From the NCBI RefSeq assembly GCF_000720475.1, contig NZ_JOAP01000026.1, positions 44,144-108,143 of the forward strand: 64,000 nt of DNA, given 5' to 3'. The position numbers and the translations under genes are program-made. Below, piece by piece: positions 34,104 through 41,259 of the stretch; positions within the stretch are counted from its first letter, which is position 1; each line of letters starts with the position of its first letter. Source of the DNA: Streptomyces aureocirculatus. Lineage in GTDB: Bacteria > Actinomycetota > Actinomycetes > Streptomycetales > Streptomycetaceae. The notes under the pieces are model-generated. The model made no database searches, was not told the origin of the DNA, and saw only the letters and a program-made list of their open reading frames with translations.

Positions 34104-34832
34104 ATGAACCGGAACATACGCACCGTCGACGATGTGCTGAAGCTGCTCGACGGCCTGTTCGCGCCGGGCGCCGACCGGTGGACGGCGGACGCGGCCAACT
34201 GGTGGGACGGGTTCTACGCCGACCGCTCCAAGCCGGTGCCGTTCTTCGTGGCGAAGCCCGACGAGAGCCTCGCCTCCTACCTCACGCGCGGCCTCGTCGA
34301 GCCGGGGCGCGCCCTCGACCTCGGATGCGGCCCCGGCCGCAACGCCCTGCACCTCGCCGCGCACGGCTTCGCGGTGGACGCCGTCGACGTGTCACCGGGC
34401 GCGCTCTCCTGGGCCGGGGAACGCGCCCGCGACGCCGGGGCGGACATCCGCTTCCACCTGGGCGACGCGTTCGCCCTCGGCCCCGACGTGCTCGACGGGC
34501 CCTACGACCTGGTGTACGACTCGGGCTGCTTCCACCACCTGCCACCGCACCGCCGCATCAGCTACCTCGCGCTCCTGGAACGGGTCCTGGCACCCGGCGG
34601 CCACTTCGCCCTCACCTGCTTCGCGGCGGGCAGCATGGGTTCGGAGCTGCCGGACGCGGACTTCTACCGGGCGTCCGGGCTCCAGGGCGGCCTCGCCTAC
34701 ACCCCGGAATCCCTGCGCGCGATCTTCGCCGACCTGACCGAGGTCGAACTGCGCCGCATGCACGACGAGCCGTCCGGCTCCGCGCACTTCGGCGAGCCGT
34801 TCCTGTGGACGGCACTGTTCACCAGCGAATAG
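34104..34832 (+). CDS. Class I SAM-dependent methyltransferase
   Basis: A 242-residue Rossmann-fold methyltransferase. Motif I is ALDLGCGPGRNALHLA (near residue 72), followed by VDAVDVSPGALSW and YDLVYDSGCFHHLPPHRR. The second and later motifs fit the small-molecule methyltransferase (Methyltransf_25/UbiE-like, thiopurine-type) group. ATG 34104 follows GGAAAGGGG. There is no biosynthetic partner nearby, so the substrate is unknown. Confidence 0.87.
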   Translation: MNRNIRTVDDVLKLLDGLFAPGADRWTADAANWWDGFYADRSKPVPFFVAKPDESLASYLTRGLVEPGRALDLGCGPGRNALHLAAHGFAVDAVDVSPGALSWAGERARDAGADIRFHLGDAFALGPDVLDGPYDLVYDSGCFHHLPPHRRISYLALLERVLAPGGHFALTCFAAGSMGSELPDADFYRASGLQGGLAYTPESLRAIFADLTEVELRRMHDEPSGSAHFGEPFLWTALFTSE

Positions 34833-34869
34833 CGGTCCCGCGTCACCAGCGGATAGCGGTCCCGCGCCA

Positions 34870-34909
34870 CGCCTCGTACTGTACCTACTAGTATGTACAG
34901 TACGAGGCG
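34870..34909. promoter_or_regulatory. Large palindrome covering the tautomerase promoter
   Basis: A 15-base arm (34870-34884, containing GCCTCGTACTGTAC) and its exact complement (34895-34909) enclose the 10-base AT-rich loop CTACTAGTAT. TAGTAT inside the loop can serve as the -10 box for the gene starting at 34955. The GTAC-N-GTAC core resembles operators of TetR and PadR repressors. It could also act as a terminator for the methyltransferase gene ending at 34832. Confidence 0.55.
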
Positions 34910-34954
34910 CGCCGGCGCCGAGCCGCGCGCACCGAGCACGAGAGGATCGCCGCC

Positions 34955-35335
34955 ATGCCGTTTGTCCGCATCGACGCCTGGGAGGCCGACGGTTGTCGCC
35001 TCGACGCGCTGGGCCGTGCCGTCCACGACGCCCTCGTGGAGACGATCGGCATCCCCGCCGACGACCGGTTCCAGGTGCTGACCGGCCACGACGGCAGCCG
35101 CAGCACCCTGCGCTACGACGACTATCTCGGCGTGCACCGGGACAGCGGCATCGTGTACGTGGCGATCACGATGCGCGCGGGCCGTACGCCCGCCCAGAAG
35201 CAGGCGCTCTACTGGCGCATCGCCGAACTCGCCGAGGAGTACGCGGGCACCGAGCCGCGGAACGTGTTCGTCACCGTGACCGAGAACGAGTCGATCGACT
35301 GGTCACTGGGCAATGGGGCGGCGCAGTACGCCTGA
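34955..35335 (+). CDS. Tautomerase family protein
   Basis: A 126-residue member of the 4-oxalocrotonate tautomerase/MIF superfamily. Pro follows the initiator Met (MPFVRIDAWE), supplying the catalytic N-terminal proline after Met removal. VAITMRAGRTPAQKQALYWRI and NVFVTVTENESIDWSLGNG are typical of the Tautomerase_3 group. Such enzymes include cis-CaaD and malonate semialdehyde decarboxylase relatives. GAGAGG precedes the ATG. A strong palindrome lies over its presumed promoter, so expression is probably repressible. Confidence 0.85.
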   Translation: MPFVRIDAWEADGCRLDALGRAVHDALVETIGIPADDRFQVLTGHDGSRSTLRYDDYLGVHRDSGIVYVAITMRAGRTPAQKQALYWRIAELAEEYAGTEPRNVFVTVTENESIDWSLGNGAAQYA

Positions 35336-35349
35336 GCGGGGCCGAGGGC

Positions 35350-35883
35350 TCACTCGATGTGTGCCGCGATCGTCCTGGCGCACGCGATCGCCTCGTGGTG
35401 TGCGGTGTCGACCTCCAGGTCGTACCGCACACCATGGTGGACGAGGTCCGCCTGGATCGCGGCCATGCCCGCGATCCGGTCCCCGCGGGCGGTCTCGCGT
35501 CCGGCGGCGACCGGCGCCGCGCACCGGACGCCGACCCACAGCACGGGGACGCCGTCCAGGGCGCGTTGCCAGCGCCGCTGCGACTGCGCGCCGCCGAGGA
35601 ACACCTCGTCGACGATTACCCGCGCACCCGCCCGCGCCATCGCGGCGACGCCCTCGATCCAGGCCGCCTCAAGGCTGCGGAAGTCCTCGCCGACGGTCAC
35701 GGCGCCGTCGTCCGCGAACCCGATGCCCGCGTCCGACGCCCGCATCGCCGCGGGCAGCGCGTCGACGAAGGTGTCGACGCCGAAGCTGAGCCAGGGCTCG
35801 GGCAGCTCGGCCTGCAGGCACCGGGCGATGCCCGACTTTCCCGAGCTCGACCCGCCGTTCAGAACGATCACTTGTGTGTGCAC
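35350..35883 (-). CDS. cpt: Chloramphenicol 3-O-phosphotransferase homologue
   Basis: A 177-residue P-loop kinase closely resembling the chloramphenicol phosphotransferase described from Streptomyces venezuelae (178 residues): the same length and colinear motifs. The P-loop is [11 protein letters not shown] (residues 8-18), then [16 protein letters not shown] where Asp37 matches the catalytic base of that enzyme, DEVFLGG, WVGVRC and [14 protein letters not shown]. It would inactivate chloramphenicol by phosphorylating the primary hydroxyl; activity is not proven by sequence. GTG 35883 follows a TACTGT -10-like box (35890-35895) by six bases, suggesting a leaderless mRNA. No chloramphenicol biosynthesis gene is in the window. 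Confidence 0.88.
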   Translation of the reverse strand: MHTQVIVLNGGSSSGKSGIARCLQAELPEPWLSFGVDTFVDALPAAMRASDAGIGFADDGAVTVGEDFRSLEAAWIEGVAAMARAGARVIVDEVFLGGAQSQRRWQRALDGVPVLWVGVRCAAPVAAGRETARGDRIAGMAAIQADLVHHGVRYDLEVDTAHHEAIACARTIAAHIE

Positions 35884-35912
35884 GCCGCCACAGTAGGGGC
35901 ACGGGTCCGCCG

Positions 35913-35924
35913 GCCCTATAGGGC
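35913..35924. promoter_or_regulatory. 12-bp perfect palindrome between cpt and the DUF5954 gene
   Basis: GCCCTATAGGGC lies in the 135-bp gap between two divergent genes, over the -35 region expected for cpt. It is a candidate operator; no regulator gene is adjacent. Confidence 0.4.
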
Positions 35925-36018
35925 ACATCCGCGCCGCCCGTCCCGTATTCGACGACTTCGTCATGCTCTTGCGTGACGCGGCCCCTGCCGAAGGTTCCCA
36001 ACTGGCGACAATGCGCAC

Positions 36019-37035
36019 ATGCCTGATGACTGGAAGCGGCAGATCGACGCGCTGCACAGCGAACTCGTCCGCCGTGACGACCCGGCGGCGTGGGTCAGCG
36101 AGGCCGACGCGGTGGACGCCTCGTACCGGTACCCACAACTCGCCGTGCGGGGGCCCGTCTTCGGGCTCGCCTGCCGGAAGGCCGGGGGCGAGGAGCCCTG
36201 GCGGCTGCTCGGCGACGTCATGGAGGGCACACCGCAGCAGGCCCGTGACGGCCTCAACTCGCTGCTGTGGTTCATGGCGAAGGACTCGGTCGACGACCGG
36301 GAGCAGCGCGGCGCCCTCCTCGACGCCGTGGCCCGCCTGGAGCGTGAGCCTGTCGACGAGATCGCCGTGCTCGGCACGCGCTACCGCGTCATCCGCGGCG
36401 ACGAGTTCGCGCGGGCGGGTGCGGACGGCCTGGAGCCGCCGCGCCCGACCGATCCGGAACCGGCCCACGCGTCCTGGGACGACCGCCCTTCCCCGTCCTC
36501 GCACGACGAGGGTTTCGCGCTCGACCCGGCCCGTGCCGGGGGTCTGATGGCGGGCGCGCTGCGGATCGCGCTGCGCGGGTTCACGTACACCGGCGGCCAC
36601 TTCCCCGCGGCGTTCCGGGAGGACTCCCAGCGGGCCGTGCGGGACTATCCGGAGGTGGTGCTCCTGCCGGTCACGTTCGGTGTGGCGGAGCGCAAGGGCG
36701 AGCGGTGGCGGCCACGCGGCGCGCTGATGCCGACCCCGCACGACGCGCGGCGGCTCCTTGTGCACGGCATGACGGAGATCTGGCCCATGGTGCACGAGTA
36801 CGACGACGTCGAACGTGCCGACTTCGTCCGCGCCGCCGCCGAGTTCAAGGCGGCGGGGCGCGCGAACGAGGTCATGGTGCGCGACCGGTGCTTCCGCGTC
36901 TGCCGGGTGGAGCGCATGGTCAGGATCGGCGCCGACGGCCCCGAGGCGGCCCGTCCCTCGGACGTCGAGACGACGGAGCCGATGAAGCTGCACCCGACGA
37001 TGGATGAGGATGGCGTCATCCACTACGACGACTGA
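36019..37035 (+). CDS. DUF5954 family protein
   Basis: A 338-residue cytoplasmic protein resembling the Streptomyces DUF5954 family. The conserved N-terminal [30 protein letters not shown] is followed by helical sequence and a second conserved block ([39 protein letters not shown]). The function is unknown. ATG 36019 is six bases after GACAAT (36007-36012), with no Shine-Dalgarno, suggesting leaderless transcription. The stop codon falls within the first of three 20-bp direct repeats. It is divergent from cpt. Confidence 0.75.
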   Translation: MPDDWKRQIDALHSELVRRDDPAAWVSEADAVDASYRYPQLAVRGPVFGLACRKAGGEEPWRLLGDVMEGTPQQARDGLNSLLWFMAKDSVDDREQRGALLDAVARLEREPVDEIAVLGTRYRVIRGDEFARAGADGLEPPRPTDPEPAHASWDDRPSPSSHDEGFALDPARAGGLMAGALRIALRGFTYTGGHFPAAFREDSQRAVRDYPEVVLLPVTFGVAERKGERWRPRGALMPTPHDARRLLVHGMTEIWPMVHEYDDVERADFVRAAAEFKAAGRANEVMVRDRCFRVCRVERMVRIGADGPEAARPSDVETTEPMKLHPTMDEDGVIHYDD

Positions 37036-37090
37036 AGGCTCCGGAAAACGACTGAAGGCTCCGGAAAGCTACTGAAGGCTCCGGAAAGTT
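37031..37090. repeat. Three 20-bp tandem repeats over the DUF5954 stop codon
   Basis: Units at 37031-37050, 37051-37070 and 37071-37090 share ACTGAAGGCTCCGGAAA and differ only in the last three bases. A degenerate fourth follows. The first unit carries the TGA stop, so each further unit repeats a stop in that frame. Confidence 0.85.
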
Positions 37091-37318
37091 ACCGAAAAGT
37101 CCATGAAGCGGTGCATGTCGGATGCTCCGTGGTGGTCGTTCCGCGTCCGGGCGACCGGACATCATGCGTACGTGGCACGGGTGCGGGGTAGCGGACAACG
37201 ATGTGGTGCGCGGCTCGAACCGCCCTGCCAGGTTGCGGCACTTGCCCGGTTTCTGGTTGCGTCGCGCTGGCGACCCCACGAACGCGGCCCGGCCGCCCAC
37301 CTGCTCGACGGAGTGCTG

Positions 37319-38113
37319 ATGACCACCGAACCGAAGACGACGTCCCCGCACGCCGGGGCCGGACCGGCCTCGTCCCCCGACCGCTGGCTGCGCCGCCCCA
37401 AGCCGCGCCCCGAGGCGCGGACCACGCTGGTGTGCTTCCCGCACGCGGGCGGCACCGCTTCCTTCTTCGCCCCGTGGGCGCGGTTGGTGCCGCTGGACGT
37501 GGAGCTGATCGCGGTGCAGTACCCGGGGCGTCAGGACCGGTTCGCGGAACGGCCCATCGGGACGATGACGGAGCTGGCCGACGCCGTCACCGCCGTGCTC
37601 AGGGCCGGTCTGCGCCCCGGTCGTGAGCTGATCTTCTTCGGGCACAGCATGGGGGCCGCGCTCGCGTGGGAGACCGCTCTGCGCCTGGAGGCGGGGCCGG
37701 GGCCCGCGCCGCGGCGCGTCTTCGCCTCCGGCAGGCAGGGGCCGCGCCGCCAGCACCCCGGGACGATCCATCTGTTGCCGGAGGATCTGTTCGTCGACGA
37801 GATCACGGAGATGGGCGGCACCGACCCGCAGCTCCTCGACGACCCCGACATGCGCGAGATCGTGCTGCCTCCGATACGCGCCGACTACCGCCTCATCGAG
37901 ACCTACCGCCCGGACCTCACGGCACGCCTGCGCTGCCCCATCGGTGTCTTCACGGGTGACGAGGACCCCGAGATGGGTCCGGAGGACGTGGAGGCGTGGC
38001 GCGAGGCGACCACCGGCGGCTTCTCCGCGCAGGTCCTGCCCGGCGACCACTTCTACCTGGTCGACCAGGCGGAGCCGATCGTCTCGGCGATGTTCGGCAC
38101 GCGGACCGGCTGA
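37319..38113 (+). CDS. Type II thioesterase (orphan)
   Basis: A 264-residue alpha/beta hydrolase of the type II thioesterase family. It has VCFPHAGGTASFFAPWA near residue 38, VQYPGRQDRFAE, the nucleophile elbow FFGHSMGAAL with Ser110, GDEDPEM in the acid loop and PGDHFYLVDQ with the catalytic His. Such enzymes release stalled acyl chains from PKS/NRPS carrier proteins. No PKS, NRPS or carrier-protein gene is in the window, so it may serve a cluster elsewhere. GGAG lies six bases before the ATG. The preceding 230 bp hold no recognisable gene. Confidence 0.88.
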   Translation: MTTEPKTTSPHAGAGPASSPDRWLRRPKPRPEARTTLVCFPHAGGTASFFAPWARLVPLDVELIAVQYPGRQDRFAERPIGTMTELADAVTAVLRAGLRPGRELIFFGHSMGAALAWETALRLEAGPGPAPRRVFASGRQGPRRQHPGTIHLLPEDLFVDEITEMGGTDPQLLDDPDMREIVLPPIRADYRLIETYRPDLTARLRCPIGVFTGDEDPEMGPEDVEAWREATTGGFSAQVLPGDHFYLVDQAEPIVSAMFGTRTG

Positions 38114-38207
38114 ACGGCCGCAGCACCCGGACCGCACCGCCGGGGCGGCAACTGCGGGGCTGCGCCAACGGGACGGCGGCGCAACGGCGGGACGGCTTCA
38201 GCAGGCC

Positions 38208-39065
38208 TCAGCCCGCGAACGCCGTGCCCGGCAGCCCCCGTCCGGCGTCCCTGACCACGAGGACCGAGCCCGCCATCGGGTGCGGGTGCTCCAGGCCGAC
38301 GCGGGCCGTCGTGATGTACAGGTCGCACAGGTCCTCGCCGCCGAACGCGCACGCGGTGGGGCGCCGCACGGGCAGCCGCAGCACGCGGTCGAGGGTGCCG
38401 TCCGGGGTGTAGCGCCGTACCTGTCCGCCGTCCCAGAGCGCCACCCACACACCGCCGTCCGCGTCCACGGTCAGGCCGTCGGGGAACCCCGCGGACTCCT
38501 CGACGACGGCGAACTCCCGCCGCCCGGCGAGGGTCTGTCCGTCCACGCGGCAGACGTCGACGCGCCGCGTGGGGCTGTCGACGTAGTACATGAGGGTGCC
38601 GTCCGGGCTCCAGGCGATGCCGTTGCTGACGGCCACGTCGGCGAACACCTCGGTCGTGGTGCCGTCCGGCGCGACGCGCGTCAGGGTGCCGCCGCCCGCC
38701 GCCTCGTCGTAGCGCATGGTGCCCGCCCACAGCGCGCCGTCCGGTGCGACGGCCGCGTCGTTGCCACGCCGCCCGGCGACCGGGTCGCGCAGCAGCCAGG
38801 AGAACGCCCCGTCCGGGCCGTAGAGGCCGATGCCGTCGCGGAGGTTGACGGCGAGGCCGCCTGCCGCTCGCGGCTTCGCCGCTCCGACGTGCTGCTCGGC
38901 GGTGAGAACCGTGCGCCGGCCGCTCCTCGGTTCGTACGTGTGGACACGGGAGTTGAGAATGTCCACCCAGATCAGGCGACCGGTGCGCGGATCCCAGGTC
39001 GGGCCCTCACCCAGCTCGGCCTGTTCGTGCACCGCGACCTCGACGACCGGCTCCCGTTCCGTCAC
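38208..39065 (-). CDS. SMP-30/gluconolactonase/LRE family protein
   Basis: A 285-residue six-bladed propeller. Motifs are LGEGPTWDPRTGRLIWVDI near residue 16 (metal-binding Glu), GRRGNDAAVAPDGALWAGTM, VSNGIAWSPDGTLMYYVDS (Asn and Asp ligands) and GFPDGLTVDADGGVWVALWDGG. Such proteins hydrolyse sugar lactones with a divalent metal. GTG 39065 is preceded by GGAGG. Sugar-acid catabolic partners are not adjacent, so the substrate is open. It is convergent with the thioesterase. Confidence 0.88.
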   Translation of the reverse strand: MTEREPVVEVAVHEQAELGEGPTWDPRTGRLIWVDILNSRVHTYEPRSGRRTVLTAEQHVGAAKPRAAGGLAVNLRDGIGLYGPDGAFSWLLRDPVAGRRGNDAAVAPDGALWAGTMRYDEAAGGGTLTRVAPDGTTTEVFADVAVSNGIAWSPDGTLMYYVDSPTRRVDVCRVDGQTLAGRREFAVVEESAGFPDGLTVDADGGVWVALWDGGQVRRYTPDGTLDRVLRLPVRRPTACAFGGEDLCDLYITTARVGLEHPHPMAGSVLVVRDAGRGLPGTAFAG

Positions 39066-39201
39066 GGCCCGGCCTCCGCTCCGTTCGAAACTCCGGTCCG
39101 CGGCCGGAGTCGCGAACACAGGCTGGGCACAGGCCTTTCGAGGCGCAACGACGCCGCACGCACGGGATGCGCGCGCATCGTCGGCCCCGACCGGACGCCG
39201 G

Positions 39202-39411
39202 TCATCGCGAGGCGGTCATGAGCGAACCCGTCCTCCTCGCTGCGGTCGGCGTCGACGTGCTGAACACGGGGCTGACGGGGCGGCGCGCCCACGTCGCAGA
39301 GGCGGTGGCCGCGCGGCACGGCTCGAAGCGCGCCATCGTGGTGCCGACCACCCCCGGACAGATGCATTCCACCCGGCCGCAGTACGGGCAGACAGGAACC
39401 ATGGTTGTCAT
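39202..39411 (-). CDS. Possible small Cys-rich protein
   Basis: A 69-residue frame starting at ATG 39411. The N-terminal MTTMVPVCPYCGRVECICPG has a C-x2-C-x4-C-x-C cluster suggesting a small zinc ribbon. GC3 is high, as in true genes here. A CATATT element lies seven bases before the ATG, consistent with leaderless transcription. An overlapping plus-strand frame (from 39218, MSEPVLLAAVGVDVLN) also has high GC3, so at most one is likely to be real. I recognise neither. Confidence 0.35.
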   Translation of the reverse strand: MTTMVPVCPYCGRVECICPGVVGTTMARFEPCRAATASATWARRPVSPVFSTSTPTAARRTGSLMTASR

Positions 39412-39477
39412 GTCTGTCAATATGCCCTGTCGAAGTCAAGATTCCGTTAGAACCTGGTGATTATCGGCTAGGAGTCG

Positions 39478-39741
39478 ATGGCCATTGTTCTGCGCGCGGA
39501 TGAAGTCTTCGTTGCTCCGCTGGCTGTTGAGGCCTTCTGTGACCCAAAGGACGTGGCAGCGTTCGGCGTCTTACGGGCAGTTGCAGCCACCGGTGTCCAG
39601 CCGAAGCCCGCACCGGCGTACGTAAGCTGCTCTCGTCGGCGTACGACGTGCCGTCTCCTCGGCGTACGACGGCCACCTCGGACGCAGTGGGTACGCCCAT
39701 GGCGCAATGCCTTCGCGCCGCCGGGCCCCGCCGTAGGGTGA
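39478..39741 (+). CDS. Possible small atypical gene with TTA codon
   Basis: An 87-codon frame (MAIVLRADEVFVAPLAVEAF...) with AGGAG three bases before its ATG. Codon use is unlike its neighbours: third-position GC is visibly lower in the first 40 codons and a rare TTA leucine codon is present, which in Streptomyces implies dependence on the bldA tRNA. The C-terminal third is Arg/Pro-rich and may not be coding. The family is unknown. Together with the preceding stretch it looks like a small acquired or decayed insert. Confidence 0.3.
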   Translation: MAIVLRADEVFVAPLAVEAFCDPKDVAAFGVLRAVAATGVQPKPAPAYVSCSRRRTTCRLLGVRRPPRTQWVRPWRNAFAPPGPAVG

Positions 39742-39745
39742 TCGC

Positions 39746-40192
39746 ATGGCCGATACCTGGAGTGAGGACGCCGAGGGCGTCATACGGCTGCCCTCCGGCC
39801 GCCTCGTGCGGGGCCGGGGGCTGCGCCGACCGCTGCCGCCGGGGCCCGAGCCCCTGTTCGCCGTGTATCTGCAGGGCAGGCCGCCGCCTTCGGTCGCGTG
39901 GCAGGCGCGGTGGCTGCGCTGGCCCGACTTCTGGCTGCCCACGGACCGGCGGGAGGCGCGCAGTCTCCTCGGCGAGGCCTGGGAGCGGGCCGCCGCGGAG
40001 CGCGTCGAGATCGCCTGCGGAGGCGGCTACGGACGGACGGGTACGGCGCTTGCCTGCCTCGCCGTCCTCGACGGCGTGCCCGCCGGGGAAGCCGTCGGCT
40101 ATGTCCGTGCGCACTACCACCGCCGCGCCGTGGAGACTCCGTGGCAGCGCCGCTACGTCCGCGGCTTCTCCACCGGCGCGCCCGTCGGCTGA
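39746..40192 (+). CDS. Protein-tyrosine phosphatase-like protein
   Basis: A 148-residue protein seen widely in Streptomyces. The centre holds the phosphatase loop ACGGGYGRTGTALA, with Cys91 and Arg97 of CX5R, followed by CLAVLDGVPAGEAVGYVRAHY. The usual His before the Cys is Ala here. The N-terminal part (LPSGRLVRGRGLRRPLP; WPDFWLPTDRREA) is family-specific. ATG 39746 follows TAGGGT (39734-39739) by exactly six bases, so the gene is probably leaderless. Substrate unknown. Confidence 0.82.
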   Translation: MADTWSEDAEGVIRLPSGRLVRGRGLRRPLPPGPEPLFAVYLQGRPPPSVAWQARWLRWPDFWLPTDRREARSLLGEAWERAAAERVEIACGGGYGRTGTALACLAVLDGVPAGEAVGYVRAHYHRRAVETPWQRRYVRGFSTGAPVG

Positions 40193-40230
40193 GGGGGACG
40201 CACACCGCCGCGCGGGCGCTACGGCGGGCG

Positions 40231-40797
40231 TCAGTCCGACAGGGTGGCGAGGGTGGTGCGCAGGTCGGCGTCCCGGGGCCGGTTGTGCGGGAGCCGTCCC
40301 AGGACGCGCGCCATGCCGCAGGTGTCGGTGAGCGCGGAGAAGACCAGGCCGCCTGCGATCGCGGCGGAGAGCCACAGGGCGTAGGGCCACAGCAGGCCGA
40401 GCACCAGGCCGACGAGGACCAGGGAGCCCGCGGCGAAGCGGACCTGGCGCTCCATCGCCCACACCGCCCGGCCGCCCGCGGGCCGTTCGACGTCGTAGCC
40501 GCGCCCGGTCCAGCCCGAGGTCCCGCCGGCCAGCGTGACCGCGGGCACACCGTGCCCGGCCAGGGTCGCGCAGGCCTGGGCGGAGCGGGTGCCGGACGCG
40601 CACACCATCAGCAGGTCGCCGCGGATCGCGGCGGCCTTCAGAGTGGGCAGGGCTTCGGCGAGGCGGTCCAGGGGGATGTTGTGGGCGCCGGGCAGGTGGC
40701 CGGAGGCGAACTCACCGGGCGTGCGGACGTCGACGACATACAGCTCGGCCAGGCGTGCGCGGGCTTGGTCGGCGGTCAGCGCGGTGGGGGACGGCAC
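40231..40797 (-). CDS. Rhodanese fused to DUF2892 membrane domain
   Basis: A 188-residue protein. Residues 1-105 form a rhodanese domain (VVDVRTPGEFASGHLPGAHN; active loop MVCASGTRS with Cys66). Residues 110-165 form a DUF2892-type two-helix membrane domain. Rhodanese-DUF2892 proteins carry sulfane sulfur at the membrane and are frequent in CstR/SqrR regulons. AAGGAGG precedes GTG 40797. It is divergent from the CstR-like gene and shares its operator. Confidence 0.88.
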   Translation of the reverse strand: MPSPTALTADQARARLAELYVVDVRTPGEFASGHLPGAHNIPLDRLAEALPTLKAAAIRGDLLMVCASGTRSAQACATLAGHGVPAVTLAGGTSGWTGRGYDVERPAGGRAVWAMERQVRFAAGSLVLVGLVLGLLWPYALWLSAAIAGGLVFSALTDTCGMARVLGRLPHNRPRDADLRTTLATLSD

Positions 40798-40822
40798 GGG
40801 CGCTTCCTCCTTCGATTGATAG

Positions 40823-41167
<345 letters not shown>

Positions 41168-41259
41168 GGGGGGCTTGGGACGGACTTGGGCCGTGGCCGG
41201 CGCATGCGCGCGAGGCCGACCACGCCCCCGGCGACCAGGGCGAGGACGAAGTGGCTCAC
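41168..41259 (-). pseudogene. Possible 5' stump of a tauE/safE sulfite-exporter gene
   Basis: A GTG overlaps the stop of the upstream MBL-rhodanese gene as GTGA, and the first 17 codons read MSHFVLALVAGGVVGLA, like the start of TauE/SafE membrane proteins that often follow such genes. The expected GG-rich loop and the rest of the protein are missing; the frame then turns basic and runs into the antisense of the CstR-like gene. I infer a truncation. It could instead be a chance small frame. Confidence 0.35.

Noticed and set aside
37319..38113. Part of a PKS/NRPS cluster
   Set aside because: Only the thioesterase fits; neighbours are DUF5954, SMP-30 and a phosphatase, with no carrier protein or synthase.
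39202..39741. Insertion sequence or integrase remnant with attachment site
   Set aside because: I found no terminal inverted repeats, transposase or integrase motif and no tRNA; only composition is unusual.
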